Shown: positions 20,461-31,697 of the stretch, piece after piece
Numbering within the stretch: position 1 is the first letter of the stretch
How the letters are laid out: each line of letters begins with the position of its first letter
From: Pagrus major
Taxonomy: Eukaryota; Chordata; Actinopteri; Spariformes; Sparidae
Length of the DNA stretch: 64,000 bases
Direction of reading: 5' to 3'
Assembly (NCBI RefSeq): GCF_040436345.1
Contig: NC_133224.1
Location: 12,329,519-12,393,518 of the forward strand
Notes under the pieces: model-generated
Databases searched by the model: none
The model's input: the letters and a program-made list of their open reading frames with translations, nothing else
Told to the model about the DNA's origin: nothing
Translations under genes and position numbers: made by a program

Positions 20461-23395
20461 TGAGAAAAGAGAAAAGAAAATATCTTAATGATAGACACCA
20501 GAATGCATAAAGCAATTAAATGAATGACAGGAAACAATAATGAATACAATGGTTGATGAGCAGATTAAGGGAAGTTGTGGGTGTATATTTACAAGTTTTC
20601 TTTATAACTGTAATAATAATAGGCCCACTGATATCAATTGAAGGCTAATAGTACTGTAAATATTGTCAAAAAATAATACAATAAGAATAATTGCATACAT
20701 GTTTAAAAGGCACAAAATTAATATAATAAAATCTGACTTTAGAAAAGGATCATTGATTCATGCCACAATAAATGTTAGCAAAGTACATTTCTGTAAAACC
20801 TCGGATAGTTTTTTTTTATTTCTGTTTCTCATGTCACAACACTGTGTTTGTGCTCTGCTTGGACTTATGCACACAAAAAAACACTTGGTTGTGGTTATAA
20901 TATCATCATGATTTGCCTTGTAATACCTGTTTCTTTTCATTGTGTTGTGCTAAATAAAATTACCCTGAAAAACTCTCAAGCCAGAATGACTCAGAACCTG
21001 TTTGGACTCAGGGGAATGTTTGGTTCAGTTAATTGTGCGTCATCATTCCTGCCAATCAGGTGGTTTTTGTTTTTATCTTCCTTGACATGAATCTGGTGGA
21101 GGTTTTTCATAACTGGGTGTGTCAATCATCGTGTTTACTGACACTCTCATCAGATCATCAGATGACGGTAAAACATCTTGAGATGGGGTTATGTCCTCTG
21201 TATTTTTTTTTTTCTGGGTCTTTAAATTTATAGTTAATGAAACTTTAGTTAATAGTTATTTCACTGTTAACAAGCAATTAAATGCTTTATAAACTATTTA
21301 TAGGCAATTGTTTATTGTAAAGTTGCAATTGATGTTTGTAATAATAAATACTGTGTGGTTCATTTATATACATTATTTGGATGAGTTGCAACTGATGTTT
21401 TTAACCTTTACAATTACTTAATAAATGTTTTATGAACCATTTTATTGTTTTTTAACAGTAAAATAACAATACATTTACCATTTGTTAATGATGGCTATTA
21501 TCATAAGTGCTTAACAAGCAATTAAATGCTTTATAAACTATTTATTAGCAATTGTTATATTGCAAAGTTGCAACTAATGTTCATAATAGTTTGTAAATGG
21601 TTGATAAATATTGTGTGGTTAATCTAAAAAACATTATCTGGATGGCTATTAGAGAGTTGCAACTGATGTTTTCAGTCTTTACAATTGATTTATGGCCCAT
21701 TTCATTGTTTCTTAACAGTGAAATTACTTTACTTAATCGAATAAGCTTTTAATGATGGTTATTATAAAGTGTCACCCATGTCAGAAATATGTTTAATACA
21801 ATATAAACAATATGATCCTGTCAGAATCTGAGTCTAATGTGTGCTGGCACTCAGTCACGATTGTGTTTTGGTGAGAAACGCTGACCAGAAAAATGAAAGT
21901 GTTTTAATCAGCAGGAGATGCTGCACGTACCTGAATGCAGCAGGACTACATTCTGTCAACAGGTAAACAAAACAAGAACACGGATGTGTTAATGATTTTC
22001 TGTAAATGACTGGAATGAACAACACAACCACAGTAATGTAACTGGACTAGATTCTGGTGGTGAATGAAAAAAAAAAAAAGATGAAGAGACATGCAGCATG
22101 AGCTTCCAGATCAGCTGTGACAGTGATCCTGCAGGGCGGGTCTACACTGTGTATCCGGCCCATTGCTGTCACACCATGGTTCGTTGTCCAAGTGACAGAA
22201 GTTGTGATCAGGCTTTTCTGCAAAATGGAAAGGAAAAACTAAGCAGGGTAACTCCAGATTCTGATTTTCATCAAATTAGAGAGGCTCGCAGCGGGGTTCC
22301 TAGAATATAACAGGTGCATGTTAATATTGATTACTGACTGTCGGTCAGCCATCAATAGTTTGAACACTGGCAGCCACATCCTCCTCTGGAAGATACCGAG
22401 TTCAGTATGTATGCGAAACCCGGCCGTCAGTAAGTATTACAGATTTTTTTTTTTTTTCTTACAGCAAAAAATATCTTTAGTTTTGTTATTTTAAAGTTAT
22501 TTCAAGCAGAAATATGTTTTGAATCTTTAACCATAATAATTCTGTTTTCTTTTCTTTTTTCTTTTCTGTAATCGGGTCATTTACCCGTTGGATTAAACCG
22601 GTGAATATCGTACGATGTATTATTATATGCGATGCAAATGCAGAGGTTCACAAAAATACACCATCTTCAATAGGTGACAGACTCGAGTTTTGAGTTTTCC
22701 CAGTTGTTATTGAAAGCATCATTCCGCTGATACTGTTGTAGATATTCTGTGAATGGCATTAATCAATAGGTTCATAATCATGACTTCTTCGATCATTTAT
22801 TAACCGAGAGAGACGTTCAGGCAGCAACTGTTACAAAGTTTTTGCTGGATGGAAATATTAAGTTAACAATTAGTTTATACAGGCATGTTCAGTCGTGGGT
22901 CAGTTTGTAATTAATTTGATCTCGTATTAGATAATTAGTCAATAATAAGAATAAAAACAATCAATCAATCTAAATTTCAGACACATTTTCTCCACACACT
23001 TGTTTTTATGCTTTGGTGTAACTCCCTTACATTTTGTTGTTCGTGATGAAGACATCTTTGTTGAATATCTACAGTAAATGTTCCCTGTGGTGTCTGAAGA
23101 GTTAGTATAAGCAAGTGAAGGAATAGCGCCCCCTGTTGGGCAGGACTGCATGTCATAGGGCCTTTGGTGTGGCTCTGAAGGTGTTAAGGTAGCCAGATTT
23201 CACAGTGATGGATCATTTAGAAGAAAGAGGTATTGGTTGGTGAATGTCAGAAACACATATGATGATATAAAAACCTGCTAAACCGGAGGACGTGCATATG
23301 TAACACATTGTGGTTGTGGTTGACTGACATTGAGTTGTTCGCCTGACTAAAACAAGATAAACTTTTTGTCTTCAGCCGGAAATCCATGAAGAAAG
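20461..23395 (+). other. Unit 2 interval: repeats, USP-B upstream region and 5' exon
   Basis: I searched this stretch for the UBL blocks found in unit 1 and saw none. It holds a flank shared with unit 3 (TAAATAAAATTACCCTGA at about 20950 and 37430; CTTGACATGAATCTGGTGGA at about 21082 and 37496). It also has a double copy of repeat family 2 (21235-21770) and the USP-B upstream region, which resembles units 1 and 3. A likely untranslated exon ends at 22428 (GGCCGTCA|GTAAGT). Confidence 0.5.
21235..21770. repeat. AT-rich repeat family 2, two tandem copies
   Basis: The block TTAACAAGCAATTAAATGCT, TTTATAAACTATTTA, GCAATTG and TTGCAACTGATGTT occurs twice, at about 21268 and 21508. Relatives are at 3560 and 30300. 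Confidence 0.7.
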
Positions 23396-26300
23396 ATGGC
23401 TACCTTGGACAGTAAGCGGACTGGCCACCGAGAGCAGTGGGGGAAATCCTTGAAGATTGACAACAGATCACCTGGCACCACATTACGTCATATCAGAGGT
23501 GAGACATATAGCTAATGAAGGAATTGGCCATCTCGAGCACCAGGTATTGATAGTTGGAGCTAACGCAACAAAAAAATATAGACAGTACATACCTTGAGTG
23601 ATTGATTATTTTGGTCAATGTAGTCTCCTGTTGCTCTGAATTTTTGAACATTTTCCGTATTCCTGTTACAATCTGACGTGTGAATGAATGGAGATGGTGA
23701 ACTGATGGGTGTTTTTCTTTCTTTTAAGTGCCTCGGCCACAGAAACCTCATTGTGGCCTGATTAATCAGGGAGCCACATGTTACCTCAACAGTGTCCTGC
23801 AAGTTCTCTTCATGACGACAGAGATCCACAACAGGTTTGAAACAGCTGTTTTCTTCTGCTAATAAGTGGCAAAACAAGTATTGTCAGGTATTAACAGAAA
23901 GCGTTGTTTTGTAGAGTGATACGTCTGATAGTCAGTGCTGCATCGGTTTCAAGATTTCTTCTTCTTTTATTGAATGACACTCCAACATTGATGTTGTCGA
24001 TGTCAATGCATTCAGTCAATATTCTCCAATAAATTTCCCTCTTCCCAAAGGTTGGAACCAAAAACGCACTTCCCAGATCAGGAGCTGATTAACATCTTTG
24101 GACAACTGAAAAAAACACCATGTGAAACCAGAGGACTCACTTTCTCTTTGAAGATTGAAAATGGTGAGTTGAGCAGTGAACAGCAAAACATTACACATGA
24201 AGGAAGGTCACATAGCAGCTGTTTTAGTGGAATTAGTATTCTGGATTAAATCTCATGAATTACTCTGCAGTTGATCAACAGCGTGATGCTGCTGAATGTC
24301 TGGAGATGATTTTACATAAGGTCAGCCCACAGGCCTCTGAGGTGAGCACTTAAAATATCTACAATGTTATTTACAGGGGGACAAATCATAATGCTTTGTG
24401 ACGATAGACTTTTTTTATGCACAGGTTTTCCAAGGACAGCTGACATACACAATAAAATGCCCCAAAGATCACATCATCAATGAAGAGACAAATCCATTCT
24501 GGACTCTTCCACTGTCTCTGAAAGATACCTATGATTCAACCTTCAGCGTGGTGAGCAGACGAATCTCAGAGTTCTAGTTTAATGTTTATAGCATCGATAT
24601 AGCACCCACTTGTGTTATTGTGAAAAGATGAGACATGGAGGAAAATGACACGGTCCTTAGAAAATCGCACGCTGGTAAAGTTAAAAGCAAGCTTGTTTAT
24701 TATTATTTTATATTATAAATTTCAGTTCATAAGTGCAGTTTTTTTAATTGTTTTGTTATGTTTCTGGAACATGAACATGAAGTTGTTTTGTTTTGTATTT
24801 TCATTTGTTCGTTTGTTTGTTTGTTTTTTATCCTTGACTGGGTTTGTTTATTCAAAGTTTGCATATTGTTTGAAACAGTTGTAAAAACCACTACTGCCCC
24901 TAAATTAGAAAAATGCTGTTAGTAAGTTGAACACACTTCAAATAAGGCTGTGAAGTGTTTAGTGGAAGCAATTGTAAAACTGAGAAAAACAGTATTGGAA
25001 AACAAGTTTGTCTATAGTAAATATAAATCAGAAAAGAATAAAATCATCACCATCAGTCAGATGGGTTTGGGTTGCCAGGTTGTGGAAAATGTTTGCTTGT
25101 CTTTTTAGCTAGCTTTTCGATTCATTAAGGACACCCCTCCAATGTATTGGAAAAGGGCAGCAGGACATCTGTACCTAAATTAATTTATAAACTGCTTAGA
25201 AATTATTTTAACTGCCTGCTTATTATGGTACAATCTCAGAACCTGCCAGTAAGTTTTGCAGTGTTAGTAAATAAATAAATAAATAAACCATTGCAACATT
25301 TGTGTTTTTTCAGGAAAGAGGCTTACAAAGGGTTTTTCAGACAAAAACTTTCGGTGGCGACAACATGGTGTACTGCAACGAGTGTAAAACGAAAACAGAG
25401 GCGACCAGTGTGAGTTGTGAGAAATGTTAAACGGGAATCAAATGGAGATTTTGCATGTTCGTTTACAAAACTGTCTGTAGTGTTCAATAATCGTTCTTGT
25501 GTCATTTAGGGATGTGAGATGACGAAGCTCCCTCAGAACTTGATTCTGCTCCTCAAGAGATTTGACTTTGACTACAACACCATGTCACACGTCAAATCTG
25601 ACTGCTGTGTGGAAGTGCCACGCGTATTGAAGACAAAGGCAAGAGGAAGTAACTATGTGTTTGTTTTCTTTAAAATCGTTCCCCTGTATCTGACTGTGTT
25701 CTCCATTGCAGAACAAGAAGTACAAACTGTATGGGATGGTGAATCACATGGGCAGTCTAAGCGGTGGACATTACACAGCCACCGTCCTGTCCAAGAAGGA
25801 CAAAACCTGGTATGAGTTTGATGACGCTCATGTCAAAAAGGTGAGCATTAATTTAACTCAACCATCAGTGACACAAAACCTGATGAGTAAGATCAATAAC
25901 ACCTTTTAATCTGATGAAATGTGCTTCTCAATGGTGTAGGCTGAAGAACAACCGTTTGCAAAGAAGATTTACAAGTATGTTTGATGGATCCCATTTTATC
26001 ACATCTGTAAATAATTGGATTTTCTGTTTCTCACTTTCTGTTTCTGACTGAATGTTGTTAACTTTTTGTTATTCTAAAAATGATTGTTCATCAGTTCCAG
26101 CACTGCATATCTCCTCATGTACAGAGGGAAGAACAAAGGTAAGACAACATTTAATTTTTGTCTTTGTTATTATTAACAGGTTGTTACTGAATACATGCAA
26201 TATATTACTTTTCCTGCACTTGAAGGCCTCTGTATCTCAAGATCTGCAAGAAAAAAATGACAAGTTAAATAAAGTTAAAGACAAAGAATTGCAGTAGAAT

Positions 26301-26896
26301 GAATTACTTGTCTGAATAAGCTAAGATATACTTTTTGTCTTCAGGGGGAGATTCAAGCGGAAAGATGATTAGACCGATCAAACAAAGATTGAAAATGAAG
26401 AGAGCCGAGAAGAAGCAAAAAGGTAATGTAGATTAATGCAGGCCGCTTGGTGGATAGAAAATAAAAATAAAAGTAAAAGAGAGCCCACAATGTGCACCAG
26501 AATTGTTCTTTTATTTGGTTTATTTCACGCAGCCACAACAACTGCACCCTTACAGGATGTACATCATGAAAATATGATTATTCTGACTTACTGATCATCG
26601 TTATTTTGTTAATTATATCATTTTTCTTCCTCTTCAAAGCCCTAAAGTCTCAGATGTCCAAAGAGACCATGCCAGAAGATGTGACAGGTGAGGTGGAAGA
26701 AGAAGAGGGTGAAGATATTGGTCCAGAAGAACAGAAAGAAGACGAAGAACATCAAGAAAATGTCAGCGAACGAAACACTGATGATGAGGAAACCACACAG
26801 CCTGGACATCATGAAGAAGATGAGGGACAGATGAGAAAGGAAAGGGAGGAAGAGAGACTTCAGGCTGGAGGAGAGGAAGGTGATAGAGAAAATTAA
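23396..26896 (+). CDS. USP-B, ubiquitin-specific protease with short acidic tail
   Basis: Twelve exons, about 428 aa: 23396-23498, 23729-23834, 24051-24163, 24271-24341, 24425-24550, 25314-25409, 25510-25638, 25712-25840, 25940-25974, 26095-26138, 26345-26422 and 26640-26896. Frame is continuous. Cys box GLINQGATCYLNSVLQ (Cys52), CNEC pair, His box GGHYTA (His268) and WYEFDD are all present, and the USP fold closes with YNSSTAYLLMYR. Intron 7 uses a GC donor (AAAG|GCAAGA). Exon 11 is unusual: it matches the translation-start exon of USP-A and USP-C, including GGAAAGATGA, yet here reads through in frame. Exon 12 is one acidic exon homologous to the USP-A repeats and ends at a TAA. A skipped piece at 26226-26296 has an extra G that breaks its frame. 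The exon 11-12 usage needs transcripts, and the gene may end differently. Confidence 0.75.
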
Positions 26897-27067
26897 ATCA
26901 ATAACTGTAAATGAAGGCAACCATATAAAACATACTTACAAAAGAACACAAATGTATCTTTTTCCAAGGCTACATTAATCTGGAGTGTACATTGCGTGAC
27001 ATATCTTATGCTTACTGGTACTGATGCTGATCATTACTGAATATTTAACGTTTCCTCCACTTCCAAG

Positions 27068-27368
27068 TCGCAGAAAATCGAAAGCCTGCTGTGACCACTT
27101 CAGAGGATCTGACAGATCTGGAAATAACAATCTTCTAGAAGAACTGAAAGGAGACGAAGCGGAGCGCCAAAAAAAAGTAGGAGAAAAAGACACTGATAAT
27201 GAAGAAAAACACAGATTTTATAACTCATAAGAGGGAGGAATGGGTGAGAATAGATTGACAAAAAATTGACTTTGTGTTAAATAACACGTTTGTGAAATTG
27301 TAATTGATTTCATGTTTTCTTTCCCATCAGGTGAGAATTCTCCTCGATCCGGCCAGAATACGTCCAAG
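27068..27368 (+). pseudogene. Broken terminal exons of USP-B
   Basis: 27068 onward matches the acidic repeat exons (AAGCCTGCTGTGACCACTTC) but reaches TAG at 27136-27138 after a frame disruption. 27331-27368 matches the start of the USP-C terminal exon (ATCAG acceptor, then GAGAATTCT). It is cut at 27369, where a MITE begins, and the part that encodes the transmembrane segment in USP-C is missing. Confidence 0.6.
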
Positions 27369-27562
27369 TGTGGCGGACCCTGCCACCTTTCTAGCTTCAA
27401 ATAGTGTTCTGGGATGTTATTTTCCTCTGAGAACAGCTTGTTTATTCAGTTATGGAAAAACATAAATATTTCTGAGTTTGTATCATTTCCTCATTAATAT
27501 TGTAAATATTAAAGTTCTGGGTTTGAATTTCTTCTCCAAAACAACATAGTGCCCCTTTAATA
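27369..27562 (-). mobile_element. MITE family 1 fragment in the USP-B terminal exon
   Basis: Starts exactly at the centre motif TGTGGCGGACCCTGCCACC and runs to a terminal CAACATAGTGCCCCTTTAA. It replaces the rest of the USP-B terminal exon. Confidence 0.7.
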
Positions 27563-29061
27563 TAAGGAGGAGGAGAGGTCTGACTTTAACACGTATGGTA
27601 TCCTATACTGGTGCAGAAAAGCAAATCGCTAATCTCTTTAATCAAGAACATAATTAGTGTATGAATCAACAAATATGAAAATGATGTGATTGACCATCAT
27701 GTGACAAAACAAATGTACAGTTGTATGAATTTTCTATGTTCAGTTTGAAATAAAAACATGAAACAAATGACTGTAATACTGTATATTACATAAGTGTCAT
27801 AAAATTATAGGCTACACCTGAACAAAATGATAAGAAGTTGTAGAAAATGCTTTTTAATGGCTGTCAGAGGATGTTTTCTTTATTTTGTTTAGTTTGATTC
27901 TGACGATCTGATGATTGTCATACACACTGATACACACTATCACACTGTTGGGATGATATTAGAAATATAACCCAACATTTATAAAAAAAAATTCAAACAG
28001 TATTTATTATGATATTCTTCTTTCAGATAACAGAATAGATGTAACTTTCTCATCATAAATGAATAAAGAAGACAGAAGAAAAGCTAATATATTAAGATTT
28101 ATGTGTCTTTCTGAGTCATAATACCCTTCTTTGTGACAATTAATTTATTTTTAGTTAACTTATTATTGAGGGATAACTTGTTCTCTCTCCTACCCTTTGA
28201 CACACAATCCAGATAGAGGTCATTTCATATCCAAATAAGCCAACACATGAAAATGCCTCCAACATTTTTACTTATATTTGATTAGTTGATTTTTCTCCTT
28301 TTATTTTCATATCATATTTATTCGTCCGGTATGAAAGTATAACACATTTTCTCATACAATATCATTAACGTGCGACGGCATATTGAAGTTAACCAAAGCT
28401 CCCACCACAGTTTGACTTTGGTTCTTATCTGTTTTTTATTCTTTGCTCTCTTCTAAACTCTACAGTACAAGTGAAGTAGGTTAGTTTAATAAGAGCTACA
28501 CACTGTGATACTTCCTGACTTCACTTTGGCACAGATTAGGACCTGTTCACCTCATCAGACCCCGAACAGAGCTCACTGCAGCTGCTCTGCATCACTGATA
28601 AAACATCAAATACAAACCAAAAGCATATATTTTTATTTTACAGGAAAAACAACAATGTCATGTTAGGAAAATAAACAAATGATTTGTAAAAAGAAAAAAA
28701 GCATAAGATAAAACAACTGCATGTGAAATTATTGATTTAATACATTATGGATATCAAAATGATAAGTGTACTGTGAGATAACATTAAAGAAGTTGAAGCA
28801 AAATGACAAGACATTCTTGATGCAAATGTTTCAGTTGTACAGAGAAGGAAGAAATTCTCATGTTGTTATATTTTTCAAAATTTTTATGTTAAGGTGCAAA
28901 AAGTATCTCAGACTCTTAACTGTTACTGAAAGCTTGTATGGGGTTAAATTCCTTACTAAGTAATAACAGCTGTGGTGTTTGGCATCATGATGAACACTTT
29001 CAAAGAAAAGGAGAAGTAAAAAAGTTGCATATCTTTAGATGACAATATCCAATAAACAGAA
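27563..29061. other. Intergenic between USP-B and RBR-C
   Basis: AT-rich. An AATAAA near 27749 could serve a USP-B transcript. TTTATT near 28632 could serve RBR-C on the minus strand. No other exon is supported. Confidence 0.4.
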
Positions 29062-30986
29062 TCATCTCCTCCGCCACACAGGTATAGATCTCTGTCTGGG
29101 TGCTACACCAGTGGGGCAAAGACCGTATGCGTTTTGCTGCAGACAGCCCTTGTTTGATTTCAGGCACACGAAACAGAATTTCACCTTACACCGACGACAG
29201 ATCATGCTTTTACACTGTTTTTTGTTATGCTCTACCAGCATACCACAAGTGGGACAGGCACGGATGGAGGGGCAGCCGTTGACCCCCTTCACATCCTTGA
29301 AGACGATATTCGGACAGTTCCTCAATATGTCCAAAGGATCTGGGCAGCCGTCATTGTCACAGCGGTCTGAGCGAGGAGCCCGACCTTTCCATTCCCTCAA
29401 ACACTGCCAGCAGAACCTATACGTCCTTCTCTTGCTAGCTGTGCACACCGTGCACTCTACATTCAGATTGGAGAGATCCTTTCTCACCACACGAGACTTG
29501 CAACCAGGACACTTTGAAGAGAAGTCACATGGAAAATGAATGAGAATGAGAAACTATTTATTGTTAACAAGGAAATTTGAATCCTAAAAACAGAATACAC
29601 TTACTTGTTTGATGTCCAAGTAACTCTTCGCAGCGTTGTGGAACATTTTCTTCTCAAATTCTTCCACTTCTTCAGGAGTCAGAAGAGCCATTTTAGAAAC
29701 CTCGTCGAAGGTCCACTCAACATCACAGTTAGTTTGGCCACACACAAATTCACACTTGCCCTTCAAAAGAAAAACAAAGAAAAACCTTTGAAGGGGCAGT
29801 GTGTATTTTCTGAAATGAAATTCACACTCAGAATTTTAACATTTAAATATTAATGAGATAATAATACAAACTCATAAATGTGTATTTTTTTCTTTAACCG
29901 AATAAACAAGTTGTTCTCAGAGGAAATAAGGTCCCCAGAACACTTTTTGAAGCTAGAAAGGTGGCAGGGTCCGCCACATATATACAAAGTAAAACATTAT
30001 GAAATGGTGTTGTCTTCTAAGGTTCATTTGTTTAATCAGTTTATCCAGTCATGAAAATAAAAAAAATGTTTATTTAGTTTGTTTTACTTCCTCAAAACTA
30101 CATAGTGCACCTTTAAATGTGGAAAAAAAAAATACTGAACCATTTTTACAACGACTGCCAACTATTGCTTTTATGATTTATTGCTATTAGGAACAACAAC
30201 AGCGTCAATTTCAAAATATTACCTTCCCCCTGAAAATAAAGCTTTTGTATTGTCTATCAGCTGAGGAGTCACTTTATGTCACTTTGATATCTTGATATAA
30301 ATATTTGGTAACATTTTATAATATAATATAAACTATTTATTAACAATTGTTTATTGGAAAGTTGCAACTGATGTTCGTGATAATAAATACTATGTAGTTC
30401 ATTTATAAACATTATTTGGATGAGTTGCAACTGATGTTTTTTAACCTTTACAATTACTTAATGAATGTTTTATGAACCATTTTATTGTTTTTCAACAGTA
30501 AAATAACTATAAATGTATCATTTATTAATAATGATTATTATTATAAAGTGTTAATATCCAATTTCCATAGATATTATGTCCTTGGCAATTATAGTTCCTG
30601 TCAAAATGCAGAGAAATGCACAGATTTATACTACAGTCTTCATAATGTTCTGATGGATGGGTGAGGGTGGGGGTGGGGGGCATGACCTCAGTTTGTCTAA
30701 AATCCTACAGCCCTGTATGTAAATACAGTTTTATTACACAAGCAGCCGCTTTCCACTCAAGAAATGAAATAATTCAGTAACACGTCTGTAAATGTCACGA
30801 TGAAGGTGTAAACATCATACCTCGTCCAACAACCTGCGACAATGATCGGTGAGAGACATCGGAGTGACAGCGTGACCACAGGACATCTTTGCTCTGAGAG
30901 ACTTGTAGTCGTTACACAAAACTATGAGACACACAAGAAAAGATGTGCAGCTACGATTAAGGACTTGTAATTCAATAGTGTGTAAA

Positions 30987-31073
<87 letters not shown>

Positions 31074-31278
31074 AATAATAAAGGAAGGGAAAAGGAAATG
31101 TGAAAAGTGAAATTGTACTCGACTACTTACAGTCTAATTCATCTTCTCCGTCTACAAATCTAAGCGTGCGGTCCTTTGGGTTATAACACTTCTCCTCTGA
31201 GGTTGTCCTCGTCCTGACATGTTCTCTCTGTCTCTCTCTCTCTGTCCTCTCCTTGCGTTTGGATAATTTGCCTCCCAT
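29062..31278 (-). CDS. RBR-C, RING1-IBR-RING2 E3 ligase, short N-terminus
   Basis: Four exons on the minus strand: 31278-31131, 30921-30821, 29760-29605 and 29511-29062, giving 284 aa. Exon 1 encodes only 49 residues and begins MGGKLSKRKERTERERQREH, so the myristoylation-type start and the basic run are kept while the linker is shortest. The conserved KCYNPKDRTLRFVDGEDELD block follows. In RING1, TDWC of the other copies is TDHC. The IBR starts at residue 136 and the expected catalytic Cys235 sits in CPTCGMLVEHNKKQC. One RING2 position reads ICRRC instead of ICPRC. All Zn-binding Cys in IBR and RING2 appear present. Intron 1 carries a 94-bp AAT repeat and intron 2 a MITE and repeat family 2. 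Confidence 0.83.
29790..30116 (+). mobile_element. MITE family 1, full-length copy in RBR-C intron 2
   Basis: The left end GAAGGGGCAGTGTGTA and right end CTACATAGTGCACCTTTAA enclose the shared centre GGTGGCAGGGTCCGCCACAT. Confidence 0.75.
30300..30555. repeat. AT-rich repeat family 2
   Basis: Close match to 21300-21480, including TTGGATGAGTTGCAACTGATG and AATGTTTTATGAACCATTT. Confidence 0.65.
30987..31080. repeat. (AAT)n microsatellite
   Basis: About 31 trinucleotide units with one interruption, in intron 1 of RBR-C. Confidence 0.95.
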
Positions 31279-31529
31279 GTCGACTCACGATGTTTACCCT
31301 CTGACATGAAACACCGTCTGATTACTGCTCGGCCTTATCACTGACAGGCTGTGAGGCGTTCAGGGTTTCCCTGAAGTCATGTGATTTGAAGTTGCCCGAG
31401 GTGACTCGTTGTTTTCTTTCTGCTTTTATCTTTAACATAATTTAAAGGCTTGTTTGTACCTGAACTAACACACCTGAGGAGCACACAGAGTCGAGGATAG
31501 TGGTCGCACTGAACGGGCTCAGTGGCAAA
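31279..31529. promoter_or_regulatory. Divergent promoter of RBR-C and broken UBL-C, with GAS site
   Basis: TTCCCTGAA at 31367-31375 (TTC-N3-GAA) and the adjoining GTCATGTGATTTGAAGTTGC match the RBR-A/UBL-B promoter. The CACCTGAGGAGC block that precedes UBL-B is also conserved. Confidence 0.55.
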
Positions 31530-31697
31530 ATGAGAATCCAGCTGAAAGTGTGTGCTGTGTATTTCTGCTGTGTATTTCTACTGAGTGCTGTGTATTTCTA
31601 CTGTGTTTTTTACTGTGTGCTGTGTGTTTCTACTGTGTATTTCCACTGTGTGCTGTGTTTCTACTGTGTATTTGTACTGTGTGCTGTGTATTTATAG
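31500..31697 (+). pseudogene. UBL-C, start of a UBL gene overwritten by minisatellite
   Basis: ATGAGAATCCAGCTGAAAGT at 31530 matches the UBL-B start (MGIQLKV against MRIQLKV), with a conserved promoter upstream. After seven codons the homology ends and minisatellite sequence begins. The frame stays open to a TAG at 31695-31697, with an in-frame upstream ATG at 31500, so a promoter-driven transcript would encode a short Cys-, Val-, Phe- and Tyr-rich hydrophobic peptide. I see no second UBL exon on the far side of the minisatellite. Confidence 0.7.
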
